Source: an uncultured Lachnospiraceae bacterium
GTDB taxonomy: Bacteria > Bacillota > Clostridia > Lachnospirales > Lachnospiraceae
Reading direction: 5' to 3'
DNA: 57,903 nucleotides
NCBI GenBank assembly: GCA_910588285.1
Contig: CAJUQB010000020.1
Span: 1 to 57,903, forward strand
This document shows positions 25,685 to 34,239 of this stretch, piece by piece. The translations under genes were made by a program, and so were the position numbers. Positions within the stretch are counted from its first letter, which is position 1; each line of letters begins with the position of its first letter. The notes beneath the pieces are model-generated. The model made no database searches. It was not told the DNA's origin and saw only the letters and a program-made list of their open reading frames with translations.

Positions 25685-27142
25685 ATGGAATATATCATTG
25701 GAATTGATCAGAGCACCCAGGGCACCAAAGCCGTGCTGGTGGATGAGCAGGGAAGGATTGCCGGCCGGGCGGACCGAAAGCACGCCCAGCTGGTAAATGA
25801 GCAGGGCTGGGTATCCCACGACCCGGAGGAAATCTATCAAAATGTGCTGCTGGCAGTACAGGACGTGATGAAGCAGAATCAGATTCCCAGGGAATCTGTC
25901 CGTGCCATCGGCATCAGCAACCAGAGGGAGACGACAGTGCTGTGGGACAGACAGGGCCGTCCCCTAGCCCTTGCCATTGTGTGGCAGTGCGGCCGGGCCA
26001 GGGACATTGCACAGCGTCTTGAGCCCTGGGAGGAGGCGATTCGGAGGAAAACAGGGCTTCCTCTGTCCCCCTTTTTTCCGGCGGCCAAGATGGCCTGGCT
26101 CCTGGAGCAGAATGCGTCCGGCTCAGGCTGCGGCTTCTGCCTGGGCACGGTTGACAGCTGGCTGATTTATCGGCTCACTGGCGGGAAAAGCTTCAAAACA
26201 GACTATTCCAACGCCTCCCGCACCCAGCTGTTCAACCTCCATACCCTGGAATGGGACCAGGAGCTGTGCCAGTGGTTTGGGGTTCCCATGGAGGCTCTGC
26301 CCAAGGTGTGCGACAGCAACAGCGCCTTTGGGGAGACAACGCTGGAGGGGTATTTTGAAAAGCCGGTTCCCATCCTGGCGGCCCTGGGAGATTCCCATGG
26401 GGCGCTGTTTGCCCATGGCTGCCACCAGAAGGGAATGACCAAGACCACCTACGGAACAGGCTCCTCCATCATGATGAATATCGGAACAACATTTCAGGAG
26501 AGCCGCAGCGGTCTGGCCACCTCCCTGGCCTGGGGCATGGACGGCGTGGTGCATTATGTGCTGGAGGGAAATATCAATTATACAGGAGCAGTGATGAGCT
26601 GGCTGAAGGATGACCTTAAGCTGATTGCCGGACTGGATGAGCTGAATCCTGCAATCGAGGCGGCAAATCCGGCGGATACCACGGTGCTGGTGCCGGCCTT
26701 TACCGGATTATCCGCCCCCTACTGGGATCATGAGGCCAGAGGGCTGATCTATGGCATGAGCCGTACCACCGGAAGAAACGAAATCATCCGCGGGGCAGTG
26801 GAAAGCATTGCGCTGCAGATTATGGATGTAGTAAAATCAATGGAGAGGGACAGCGGCATTTCCATTGAGGAGCTTCATGTGGACGGAGGGCCCACACGGA
26901 ACGGGTATTTGATGCAGTTTCAGAGCGACATGACAGGGAGCCGTGTCCTGGTGCCGGAAATGGAGGAGTTTTCCGCCCTTGGGGCAGCCTATATGGCGGG
27001 GCTTACCTGTGGGATGTATCGGAAGGAGACCTTATTTGAAGGGCAGAAGGCGACGGTGTATGAGCGCCGGATGAAGGCTGCGGACCGGGAGAGGAAGCAG
27101 CAGCTGTGGCAGCAGGCCATTCACGCGTGCCGCGGAAAATAG
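25685..27142 (+). CDS. FGGY family carbohydrate kinase (glycerol-kinase-like subgroup)
   Basis: A 485-residue kinase. N-terminal phosphate motif IIGIDQSTQGTKAVLVD, ISNQRETTVLWDRQGRPLALAIVWQCGR, and C-terminal ELHVDGGPTRNGYLMQFQSD identify the FGGY fold closest to glycerol kinase. In this operon the substrate should be the ketopentose made by the isomerase, for instance D-apulose, before transketolase cleavage. True glycerol kinase is an alternative, but glp neighbours are absent. The start at 25685 is the first ATG of the family domain, 6 bases after the upstream stop. Confidence 0.9.
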   Translation: MEYIIGIDQSTQGTKAVLVDEQGRIAGRADRKHAQLVNEQGWVSHDPEEIYQNVLLAVQDVMKQNQIPRESVRAIGISNQRETTVLWDRQGRPLALAIVWQCGRARDIAQRLEPWEEAIRRKTGLPLSPFFPAAKMAWLLEQNASGSGCGFCLGTVDSWLIYRLTGGKSFKTDYSNASRTQLFNLHTLEWDQELCQWFGVPMEALPKVCDSNSAFGETTLEGYFEKPVPILAALGDSHGALFAHGCHQKGMTKTTYGTGSSIMMNIGTTFQESRSGLATSLAWGMDGVVHYVLEGNINYTGAVMSWLKDDLKLIAGLDELNPAIEAANPADTTVLVPAFTGLSAPYWDHEARGLIYGMSRTTGRNEIIRGAVESIALQIMDVVKSMERDSGISIEELHVDGGPTRNGYLMQFQSDMTGSRVLVPEMEEFSALGAAYMAGLTCGMYRKETLFEGQKATVYERRMKAADRERKQQLWQQAIHACRGK

Positions 27143-27257
27143 AGCAGGAACCTATGCAGCAGAAAATAGAGCAGGAACGCCGGATCGCAGCATAGAGCAG
27201 AAATGATGAATCGCAGCATAGAGCAGGAGATATCTGAAGGAAAAAGGAGGAGACAGT

Positions 27258-28865
27258 ATGCAGGCAGAGCAGTGGAGAACGATAGATATTACGGTTACGA
27301 CAAACAGGGAATACCCCAATCCCTTTCTGGATGTGGACGTTTTTGGGGTATTTACCGGCCCCCAGGGACAGACATTAAAGCTGCTGGGCTTTTGGGACGG
27401 GGAGGGCACCTGGGTGGTACGGTTTGCCCCCACGGCCCTGGGAATCTGGAGCTACCGGATTGAGAGCACGGATGCAGACAACGGAGATTTTTCCGGCAGC
27501 GGCACAGTGGAGTGCGTGCCCTACACCGGGGAGCTGGATATATACAAGCACGGCTTTCTGAAGGTATCCGCAGATAAGGATTATCTGACCTATGGGGACG
27601 GAACCCCCTTTTTCTGGCTGGGAGATACCCATTGGACCTTTGTGACAGAGGAGCGGTTCGACGAGTCCAACTGCCCCAAATACGACAGTCAGTTCAAGGC
27701 CTGTGCGGACAAACGGGTACAGCAGAAATTTAATGTGTATCAGTGCAATTTCCGGGATGGGAATGTGGACGGCTTTTTCGGAAGAAATATTGATATGATG
27801 CAGAAGACAGAGCAGGGGTATCTGCCGAACCTTTCCATATTCAAGGAAAATGTGGATAAAAAGATGAAATATCTGGCAGACTGTGGATTTGTGATTGCCG
27901 TAGGGTATGCCTGGGGCTTTGACATGGAACGCCATGAGGTGGAGCGGTATCAGAAATTCGCAAAATATACGGCGGCACGGTATGGAGCGTATCCGGTGGT
28001 ATGGACGCTGGCAGGGGAGCTTCCGGGATATGCCGGCGATCTGGAGGAAAATACACGTCTCTGGAAACTGGTGGCAGAGGAATGCGAGAAATGGAATGGC
28101 TATGAGAACCTGCAGTCCGTGCATCTGGCCTGCGCCAGGCCTTTCCCCAAGGTGTATGAGAAGGAGCCCTGGTTTGATTTTGCCATGAGCCAGGCAGGAC
28201 ACGGCGATGAAGACATGGGCCAGGAGATGTACGCGGAATTCAAGGAGATGTACGCCGGGCATCCGGTGCTGGAGAGCGAGGCCACCTATGAGGGGGCCAC
28301 ATCAGGGGAGTACTGCTCCCGTATCATTGATGCGAAGATGATGCGCCGCCTGGCCTACCTGATCATGCAGAGCGGCGGCTGCGGCTACACCTATGGCTGC
28401 AATGGCGTGTGGGAACTGCAGTGGGAGGCAGGCGTCGGCGGTATCGGCTGGGGCGATATGTCCTGGTGGGATGGATTGGAGCTTCCGGGGGCAGACCAGC
28501 TGACCATTTTCCGTGACTTCTACGAGAGCGTCAACTGGAGCACCTTAAAGCCCCTTCCCAGGGAGCAGGCAGAGGTGGAATGCTTCTTTATGTCTCCGGC
28601 GCCCAACCGGATGCAGATCTTCTTTACCGGGGATCCGGAGAGAAGGACCATTGTGGGGTATCTTACGGAAACCTCTATGAGAACATTTGTCCTGCGCGGG
28701 CTGAAGGCCGGGAAATATCGCGGCTGGTGGATGGATCCAGAGACCGGCGTGCGGACAGAGCTGGCTGGGGAGATCCTGCCGGAGCATGGGGAATGGCACT
28801 TCGACGGAAATGAGATTTGGAAAAAGAGACATGATTATCTGCTTGTAATTGAGGCAGCAGAGTAG
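27258..28865 (+). CDS. DUF5060/DUF4038 glycoside hydrolase (apiosidase-like)
   Basis: A 535-residue protein without signal peptide, so cytoplasmic. An N-terminal beta-sandwich of DUF5060 type (about 1-95) is followed by a TIM-barrel-like DUF4038 region beginning YLTYGDGTPFFWLGDTHWTF and containing VVWTLAGELPG and the probable nucleophile segment HPVLESEATYEG. A C-terminal beta domain ends the protein. DUF4038 includes GH140, whose characterised member is an apiosidase. It probably removes a terminal sugar from imported small glycosides. Exact linkage is not known. Last enzymes of the operon: this gene and the next. Confidence 0.85.
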   Translation: MQAEQWRTIDITVTTNREYPNPFLDVDVFGVFTGPQGQTLKLLGFWDGEGTWVVRFAPTALGIWSYRIESTDADNGDFSGSGTVECVPYTGELDIYKHGFLKVSADKDYLTYGDGTPFFWLGDTHWTFVTEERFDESNCPKYDSQFKACADKRVQQKFNVYQCNFRDGNVDGFFGRNIDMMQKTEQGYLPNLSIFKENVDKKMKYLADCGFVIAVGYAWGFDMERHEVERYQKFAKYTAARYGAYPVVWTLAGELPGYAGDLEENTRLWKLVAEECEKWNGYENLQSVHLACARPFPKVYEKEPWFDFAMSQAGHGDEDMGQEMYAEFKEMYAGHPVLESEATYEGATSGEYCSRIIDAKMMRRLAYLIMQSGGCGYTYGCNGVWELQWEAGVGGIGWGDMSWWDGLELPGADQLTIFRDFYESVNWSTLKPLPREQAEVECFFMSPAPNRMQIFFTGDPERRTIVGYLTETSMRTFVLRGLKAGKYRGWWMDPETGVRTELAGEILPEHGEWHFDGNEIWKKRHDYLLVIEAAE

Positions 28866-28935
28866 AAAAACACCGGAAACAGCGGCAGCCTGGGATTCAG
28901 AGGGCAGCCGCTGTCAGAATGAGGAGGATATCAGA

Positions 28936-30549
28936 ATGACAATAGAAAAATGGGGCATGTTCGAGACTGCCGTTTCAGGACGTGCAGACGGGAATCCCAT
29001 CTGGGATTACAGGATACAGGGAACCTTTACCAGCGAGGACGGGCAGGAGCAGAAGACCGTAGAGGGCTTTTATGACGGGGACGGGATCTATCGGGTGCGC
29101 TTTATGCCCTCCCGGGAGGGGCGTTATACCTATCAGATTACCGGGAATTTCCGGGAGGAGGGAGCGGCAGCCTCGGAGGAGAGAGCAGTATCTGCAGAGA
29201 AGGGAGCGGCAGCTTCAGAGGAGCTGTCCGGCAGCTTTCTTGTGACAGCGCCCACAGGGGAAAACCATGGCCCGGTGGAAGTGGTGGATGAAAGATATCT
29301 GGGATATGGGGATGGAACGCCCTATTATTCCATTGGCACCACCTGCTATGCCTGGGTACATCAGACTATGGAAATGCAGGAGCAGACCCTCCGGACGCTG
29401 AAAGAAAGCCCCTTTAATAAGATTCGGTTCTGCTTTTTTCCGAAATTTTACGTGTACAACAAGAAGGAGCCCCTCACTGCACCCTTTGCGGCAGGCGCAG
29501 GGGAAGGGCAGGATCCTGTGCTTCAAGAGCTCCAGAAGAATCAGAAGCTCTTCCCGGGACAGCCGGTGCCGGATTATGATTACGGCTTTGATTATACCAA
29601 GCCGAATGTGGAACATTACAGGCGCATGGATCTTCGGATTCGCCAGCTGATGGAGCTGGGGATTGAGGCTGATATTATCCTGATGCATCCCTATGACCGG
29701 TGGGGAATGAATTCCATGAGCGCACAATGCTGCGACAATTACCTCAGATATGTAGTTGCGCGTTACAGCGCTTACCGCAATGTGTGGTGGTCCCTGGCCA
29801 ATGAATACGACCTGATTCATACGAAAACAGAGGCGGACTGGGAGCGCTACGGGGCGCTGATCCGGGAGAAGGACCCCTACGGCCATCTTCGCTCTATCCA
29901 CAATTGCGGGCCATTCTATGACCACAGCAGGGACTGGATTACCCACTGCTCCATGCAGCGGCAGGATTTTTACAAAACCACGGAGCTGACGGACGAATAT
30001 CTGAAGCAGTATGGAAAGCCGGTGGTTTGGGATGAGATTTGCTATGAGGGAAATATCCAGCTGGGCTGGGGCAATATTACGGCTCAGGAGCTGGTGCGCC
30101 GGTTCTGGGAGGGGGCTCTTCGGGGCGGCCACTGCGGCCATGGGGAGACCTACCTGTCCCCGGATGAGATTCTCTGGTGGTCCCATGGCAATGTATTGAA
30201 GGGGGACAGCGTACCACGGCTGCGGTTTTTGCTGGATATCCTCAAGGAGACGCCGGGGCGGTATATCAAAAAGACCGGCGGGATGTTTGATGAGGTGGTG
30301 GGAATTCCGTCCACCGAGGATAAGGAGGACATTCCCTTCCATCTGGAGGTCTGCGGCTATGAGCTCCATTATCTGGGGATCACCCAGCCGGCCTATCGGG
30401 AGCTGTTTCTGCCGGAGGGTGTGCCCTACCAGGTGGACATCATTGATACCTGGAACATGACGGTTACGGACGGAGGCATCCACAGCGGATTCTCCAGGGT
30501 GGAGCTGCCGGGGCGCCAGTATATGGCCCTGCGGATTATAAAATGCTGA
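28936..30549 (+). CDS. DUF5060/DUF5605 glycoside hydrolase, second family member
   Basis: A 537-residue cytoplasmic protein related to the previous one: N-terminal DUF5060 (IEKWGMFETAVSGRADG), a barrel starting YLGYGDGTPYYSIGTTCYAW with catalytic-region motifs WWSLANEYDL and KPVVWDEICYEGNIQ, and a C-terminal DUF5605-type beta domain. Residues 75-105 contain an Ala/Glu-rich internal duplication (EGAAASEE/KGAAASEE) in the linker. The ATG at 28936 has GAGGAGGATATC just upstream. Two glycosidases of one clan suggest different linkages on one substrate class. A terminator follows. Confidence 0.83.
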   Translation: MTIEKWGMFETAVSGRADGNPIWDYRIQGTFTSEDGQEQKTVEGFYDGDGIYRVRFMPSREGRYTYQITGNFREEGAAASEERAVSAEKGAAASEELSGSFLVTAPTGENHGPVEVVDERYLGYGDGTPYYSIGTTCYAWVHQTMEMQEQTLRTLKESPFNKIRFCFFPKFYVYNKKEPLTAPFAAGAGEGQDPVLQELQKNQKLFPGQPVPDYDYGFDYTKPNVEHYRRMDLRIRQLMELGIEADIILMHPYDRWGMNSMSAQCCDNYLRYVVARYSAYRNVWWSLANEYDLIHTKTEADWERYGALIREKDPYGHLRSIHNCGPFYDHSRDWITHCSMQRQDFYKTTELTDEYLKQYGKPVVWDEICYEGNIQLGWGNITAQELVRRFWEGALRGGHCGHGETYLSPDEILWWSHGNVLKGDSVPRLRFLLDILKETPGRYIKKTGGMFDEVVGIPSTEDKEDIPFHLEVCGYELHYLGITQPAYRELFLPEGVPYQVDIIDTWNMTVTDGGIHSGFSRVELPGRQYMALRIIKC

Positions 30550-30579
30550 GCCTTTTGACAGGCCGGCGGCAATAACAAA

Positions 30580-30621
30580 TGCCGGGAGTGGAGAAAAACT
30601 GCCATTCCCGGCACATTTTTT
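30580..30621 (+). terminator. Rho-independent terminator of the sugar operon
   Basis: TGCCGGGAGTGG (30580-30591) pairs with CCATTCCCGGCA (30602-30613) with G-T wobbles around a loop of about ten bases. A run of six Ts follows. It separates the sugar operon from the MATE gene. Confidence 0.85.
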
Positions 30622-30649
30622 AAGGGAAATAGAAATTTTTACTGGGATA

Positions 30650-30678
30650 TTGATTTTTGGTATGAAACTTCATATAAT
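30650..30678 (+). promoter_or_regulatory. Sigma-A type promoter of the MATE gene
   Basis: TTGATT (30650-30655), 17-base spacer, TATAAT (30673-30678). Transcription would begin near 30685, which makes an ATG at 30693 too close for a ribosome site and supports the start at 30729. Confidence 0.7.
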
Positions 30679-30728
30679 GAACCTTAGAGAATATGTCGAT
30701 AAGATTTATGGCAGAAAAGAGAGAGCAT

Positions 30729-32102
30729 ATGAGAGAGAATAAAGCCATTGTGAAGCTGACGGAGGGCTCCATTCCCAAGGTGATGATTACCTTTGCCGTT
30801 CCGGTTTTTTTCGGGAACCTTTTTCAGCAGCTATACAATACTGTGGATTCCCTGATTGTGGGGAACTATCTGGGCAGTGAGGCTCTGGCGGCAGTGAGCT
30901 CCTCCGGCAATCTGATTTTCCTGATGGTGGGATTCTTTCAGGGGATTTCCATGGGCGCAGGCGTGGTGATTGCACGGTATTTTGGCGCCAAGGCCATGGG
31001 GGAGCTGAAGAAGGCGATACATACCCTGCTGGCCTTTGCCCTGGCAGCCGGGGTGCTTTTGATGACGCTGGGGATCTTGTGCACCCCCACCATTCTGCGA
31101 TGGATGGGAACCCCTCAGGATGTGCTGCCCAATTCCATCCTGTACTTCCGTATTTATTTTGCAGGGTCCCTGGGCTTTGTGTGCTACAATGCCTTTGTGG
31201 GGATCCTTCAGTCTGTGGGAGACAGCAGGCATCCCCTGATGTACCTGATTTTTTCCTCCGGATTGAATGTGGCGCTGGATCTTTTTTTCATTGCAGTACT
31301 TGGCTTTGGAGTGGAGGGCGCGGCCGGGGCCACCATTATTTCTCAGTTTGCCAGCGCGCTGCTGTGCCTGCGCAGGCTGCTTCGGGAGCAGGGCCCGCAC
31401 CGGGTGGAGCTTCGGCTGATCCGGTTTGACGGCGCCATGATGCGGCGGATCATTTCCAATGGCCTGCCCTCCGGCATCCAGAATTCCATTATCTCCCTGG
31501 CCAATGTGGTGGTGCAGTCCAACATCAATGCCTTTGGCCGGGATGCAATGGCAGGCTGCGGCTCCTATTCCAAGGTGGAGGGCTTCGGCTTTCTGCCCAT
31601 CACCTGCTTTGCCATGGCCCTGACTACCTTTATCAGCCAGAACCTGGGAGCGCGGCAGTTTGACCGGGTGAAGAAGGGGGCGCGGTTCGGCGTACTTTGC
31701 TCTGTCTGTATTGCGGAGCTGATCGGCATCCTGGTGTATGCTCTGGCGCCCTACCTGATCCGGGCCTTCAATGATGATCCGGCAGTGATTGAGTTCGGGA
31801 TGGCCCAGGCCCGGACCGTGACGCTGTTCTATTTTCTGCTGGCCTTTTCCCATGGAATGGCGGCTATTTTCCGGGGCTCCGGTAAGGCGATTGTGCCCAT
31901 GCTGGTGATGCTGGTGTGCTGGTGCGTGATTCGGGTCAGCTACATAACGGTGGCAGTGCATTTTATTCCAAGGATTACCACCGTATTCTGGGCCTATCCC
32001 CTCACCTGGACCTTAAGCTCCATCGTGTTTCTGACCTACTATCTGAAAGGGAACTGGCTCCATGCCTTTGAACGGCAGGAGCAGGGGAAAGAGAACCCAT
32101 AG
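30729..32102 (+). CDS. MATE family efflux transporter
   Basis: A 457-residue membrane protein with twelve hydrophobic spans in two bundles: LTEGSIPKVMITFAVPVFFGNLFQQLYNTVDSLIVGNYLG at the N-terminus, then the repeat of this pattern around RIISNGLPSGIQNSIISLANVVVQ. It exports cationic drugs or metabolites in exchange for sodium or protons. It has its own promoter and lies after the operon terminator, so it is not part of the sugar locus. Intact, unlike the relative at 17571-18910. Confidence 0.92.
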   Translation: MRENKAIVKLTEGSIPKVMITFAVPVFFGNLFQQLYNTVDSLIVGNYLGSEALAAVSSSGNLIFLMVGFFQGISMGAGVVIARYFGAKAMGELKKAIHTLLAFALAAGVLLMTLGILCTPTILRWMGTPQDVLPNSILYFRIYFAGSLGFVCYNAFVGILQSVGDSRHPLMYLIFSSGLNVALDLFFIAVLGFGVEGAAGATIISQFASALLCLRRLLREQGPHRVELRLIRFDGAMMRRIISNGLPSGIQNSIISLANVVVQSNINAFGRDAMAGCGSYSKVEGFGFLPITCFAMALTTFISQNLGARQFDRVKKGARFGVLCSVCIAELIGILVYALAPYLIRAFNDDPAVIEFGMAQARTVTLFYFLLAFSHGMAAIFRGSGKAIVPMLVMLVCWCVIRVSYITVAVHFIPRITTVFWAYPLTWTLSSIVFLTYYLKGNWLHAFERQEQGKENP

Positions 32103-32241
32103 CAGGAAAGAAGGAACCTGAAAAGAACGTATCATAGGAAAGAAAGACCTTTGATTGTATAAAATGGGATTTCTAACATATACTACCAAGGATACATTTA
32201 ACAGGCGGGCATTTGGGCCTGCCGGAAAAGAGAGGTAGTTT

Positions 32242-32850
32242 ATGTCAGTAGAATTCAGCAACAGTGAGACGATGCGCAATTTGATGCGGGCCTTTGCAGG
32301 CGAAAGCCAGGCCAGGAACCGTTACACCTTTGCAGCGTCCCAGGCGAAGAAGAGCGGCCTGTATGTGATTGAGCAGGTATTTTCCCTAACCGCAGACCAG
32401 GAGCGGCAGCATGCGGCGGCATTTTATAACCAGCTGCGGGAGCTGTCCGGACAGACCATCCACATTGACGGCGGGTATCCGGTGGATATCAGCCCGGATA
32501 TGCCGACCCTCCTGGAGATGGCAAAGCATAATGAATACGAAGAGCATGATGACGTTTATCGGAAATTCAGCGAAATCGCCAGGGAGGAAGGGTTCCAGAA
32601 GACAGCCGGCTTGTTCCAGATGATCGGAGCCGTTGAGAAGATTCACGGGGATCGATTCGGGGAATTCTCCAGGCTGATTAAGGAGAATCAGCTGTTTGTA
32701 TCCAGTGTTGAGACAAAATGGATGTGCTTAAAGTGCGGTTTTACCATTGACAGCAAGGAGGCGCCCATGACATGTCCGGTATGCGGGCATGAGCAGGGAT
32801 ATTTTGTGAGGATTGAGCTGGCGCCGTATACGATGATACAGTCCGCCTAG
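32242..32850 (+). CDS. Rubrerythrin
   Basis: A 202-residue protein. An N-terminal ferritin-like four-helix domain carries the diiron ligands (FAGESQARNRY with Glu21, DQERQHA with Glu54 and His57, and later EIAREEG). A C-terminal rubredoxin-like knuckle has CLKC (162/165) and CPVC (178/181). It reduces hydrogen peroxide in anaerobes. Its stop codon is TAG made partly by the repeat element inserted at 32848; removing the element would give TAA. AGAGAGGTAG lies upstream of the ATG. Confidence 0.95.
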   Translation: MSVEFSNSETMRNLMRAFAGESQARNRYTFAASQAKKSGLYVIEQVFSLTADQERQHAAAFYNQLRELSGQTIHIDGGYPVDISPDMPTLLEMAKHNEYEEHDDVYRKFSEIAREEGFQKTAGLFQMIGAVEKIHGDRFGEFSRLIKENQLFVSSVETKWMCLKCGFTIDSKEAPMTCPVCGHEQGYFVRIELAPYTMIQSA

Positions 32851-33011
32851 AGCGTGTTTGAAAATTCATTCCCGCCATCTGCACGCCCCACTTTGCGGTA
32901 TATTTGGACCAAATTCAGGTTACATAGCCCGCTATGCGCCCTTCATTTGGCCCAAATCTCCCACAAAGTGTAACGCACAGCTGTCAGAAAGCAATTTTCA
33001 AACACGCTCTA
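32848..33011. mobile_element. 164-bp miniature element with perfect 19-bp inverted repeats
   Basis: TAGAGCGTGTTTGAAAATT (32848-32866) is the exact complement of AATTTTCAAACACGCTCTA (32993-33011). The ends are TA, fitting a TA target duplication as in IS630/Tc1-mariner-type elements. The interior is also self-complementary (CACTTTG near 32889 with CAAAGTG near 32963, and TTTGG/CCAAA words), so the whole element can fold into one hairpin. No gene inside. It separates rubrerythrin from the YitT gene. Confidence 0.9.
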
Positions 33012-33053
33012 AGGCGGGTGGCAAAATACAAAAGAGAAAAACGGGAGGACGTT

Positions 33054-33944
33054 ATGAACAGAGAAGCTCTGCTGGAGCGGATGCACAAGAGAAAGGCCTG
33101 CTGGGTGGCCCTGGAATACCTGATACTTACGGTTGCTACCCTGATTATGATTGTGGGAGTGTATGTGTTTAAATTCCCCAACAATTATTCCTTTGGCGGT
33201 GTTACAGGCATTGCGGTGGTTTTGAGTGCAATGGTTCCCCTGACCGCAGGAACCATCAACTTTATTTTGAACATGCTGCTTCTGGTGTTTGGATTTATGT
33301 TCCTGGGAAGGGGATTCGGTGTTAAAACCGTGTATGTCAGCGTGCTGTTGTCCGTGGGCTTGAGCTTTCTGGAGAAGGCATTTCCCATGAGCGGCCCCCT
33401 TACGGACCAGCCGGTGCTGGAGCTGATGTTTGCCATTGCCCTTCCGGCCTTCAGCTCGGCAATCCTGTTTAATATCGGGGCCTCAAGCGGCGGCACGGAC
33501 ATTCTGGCCATGATTATGAAAAAGTATACCAAGCTGGATAATATCGGCGCACCGCTGTTTTTGGTGGATTTTGTCATTGTGGTGGCCTCCTGCTTTGTAT
33601 TTGATATCAAGACGGGCCTGTTTTCCCTGTGCGGCCTTCTGGCCAAGTCTCTGGTAATTGACGGCGTGATAGAGAATATCAATCTGTGCAAATATTTTAC
33701 CATTGTCTGTAATAACCCGGAGCCCATCTGTGAGTTTATTCATCAGCACCTAAATCGCAGCGCTACCGTATTTCAGGCCCAGGGCAGCTATCAGCATCAG
33801 GAGAAATATGTAATTATGACGGTGATGAAGCGTTCCCAGGCCGTAGAGCTTCGGAATTTTATCCGGATCTTTGAGCCGGATGCATTTTTGATGATTACCA
33901 ACAGCAGTGAAATTATCGGAAAGGGATTTCGGGGGTTGAATTGA
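33054..33944 (+). CDS. YitT family membrane protein (DUF161 + DUF2179)
   Basis: A 296-residue protein with five to six spans (about 22-40, 47-65, 70-90, 95-110, 130-150, 170-190) and a soluble C-terminal DUF2179 domain (about 225-280, ...CKYFTIVCNNPEPICEFIHQHLNRSATVFQAQGSY). The ATG at 33054 has CGGGAGGAC upstream; the longer frame would run into the miniature element. The family is common in Firmicutes, function unknown; in the sequence FNIGASSGGTDILAMI is its signature segment. Confidence 0.9.
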   Translation: MNREALLERMHKRKACWVALEYLILTVATLIMIVGVYVFKFPNNYSFGGVTGIAVVLSAMVPLTAGTINFILNMLLLVFGFMFLGRGFGVKTVYVSVLLSVGLSFLEKAFPMSGPLTDQPVLELMFAIALPAFSSAILFNIGASSGGTDILAMIMKKYTKLDNIGAPLFLVDFVIVVASCFVFDIKTGLFSLCGLLAKSLVIDGVIENINLCKYFTIVCNNPEPICEFIHQHLNRSATVFQAQGSYQHQEKYVIMTVMKRSQAVELRNFIRIFEPDAFLMITNSSEIIGKGFRGLN

Positions 33945-33983
33945 AGAGGAAAAAGAGTTATAATAGGAACAGGACAAAGGGGT

Positions 33984-34016
33984 CTGTGATACAATTGCGT
34001 CACAGGTCTCTTTTTT
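33984..34016 (+). terminator. Terminator after the YitT gene
   Basis: CTGTGA (33984-33989) pairs with TCACAG (34000-34005), followed by GTCTC and six Ts. The stem is short, so the call is moderate. Confidence 0.5.
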
Positions 34017-34056
34017 CATGCACAGGCCCCATATGGAAGCCTGATGCTGACACAGC

Positions 34057-34236
34057 ATGGGGCCCGGTGGCAAGTGCCTGGTGTACCGGGTGACGGATGT
34101 GCTCTCCGACGACATCCGCAGGAAGGGTGCCCGTTATCAGCAGATGTACATGCCCAACAACTGGCATTACTCCCTGCATCTGGTTCTGGGGCGGAATCGG
34201 GTGCAGATGTTTAAGATGATCAAGGAGAAGGAATAG
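34057..34236 (+). pseudogene. Remnant reading frame, probably a 3' gene fragment
   Basis: A 59-codon frame ending just before the acetyltransferase gene. It encodes VYRVTDVLSDDIRRKGARYQ and then MPNNWHYSLHLVLGRNRVQMF, which look like normal protein sequence, with normal codon use, but it has no ribosome site and starts abruptly after the YitT terminator. I do not recognise the family. Most likely the C-terminal tail of a deleted gene. Confidence 0.4.
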
Positions 34237-34239
34237 GGC

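Noticed and set aside
27139..27232. Possible CRISPR-like repeat array.
   Set aside because: Units are too short and irregular, there are no unique spacers of constant length, and no cas genes are in the window.
30729..32102. MATE protein as the sugar importer of the isomerase/transketolase operon.
   Set aside because: MATE proteins are exporters, and this gene has its own promoter after a strong terminator.
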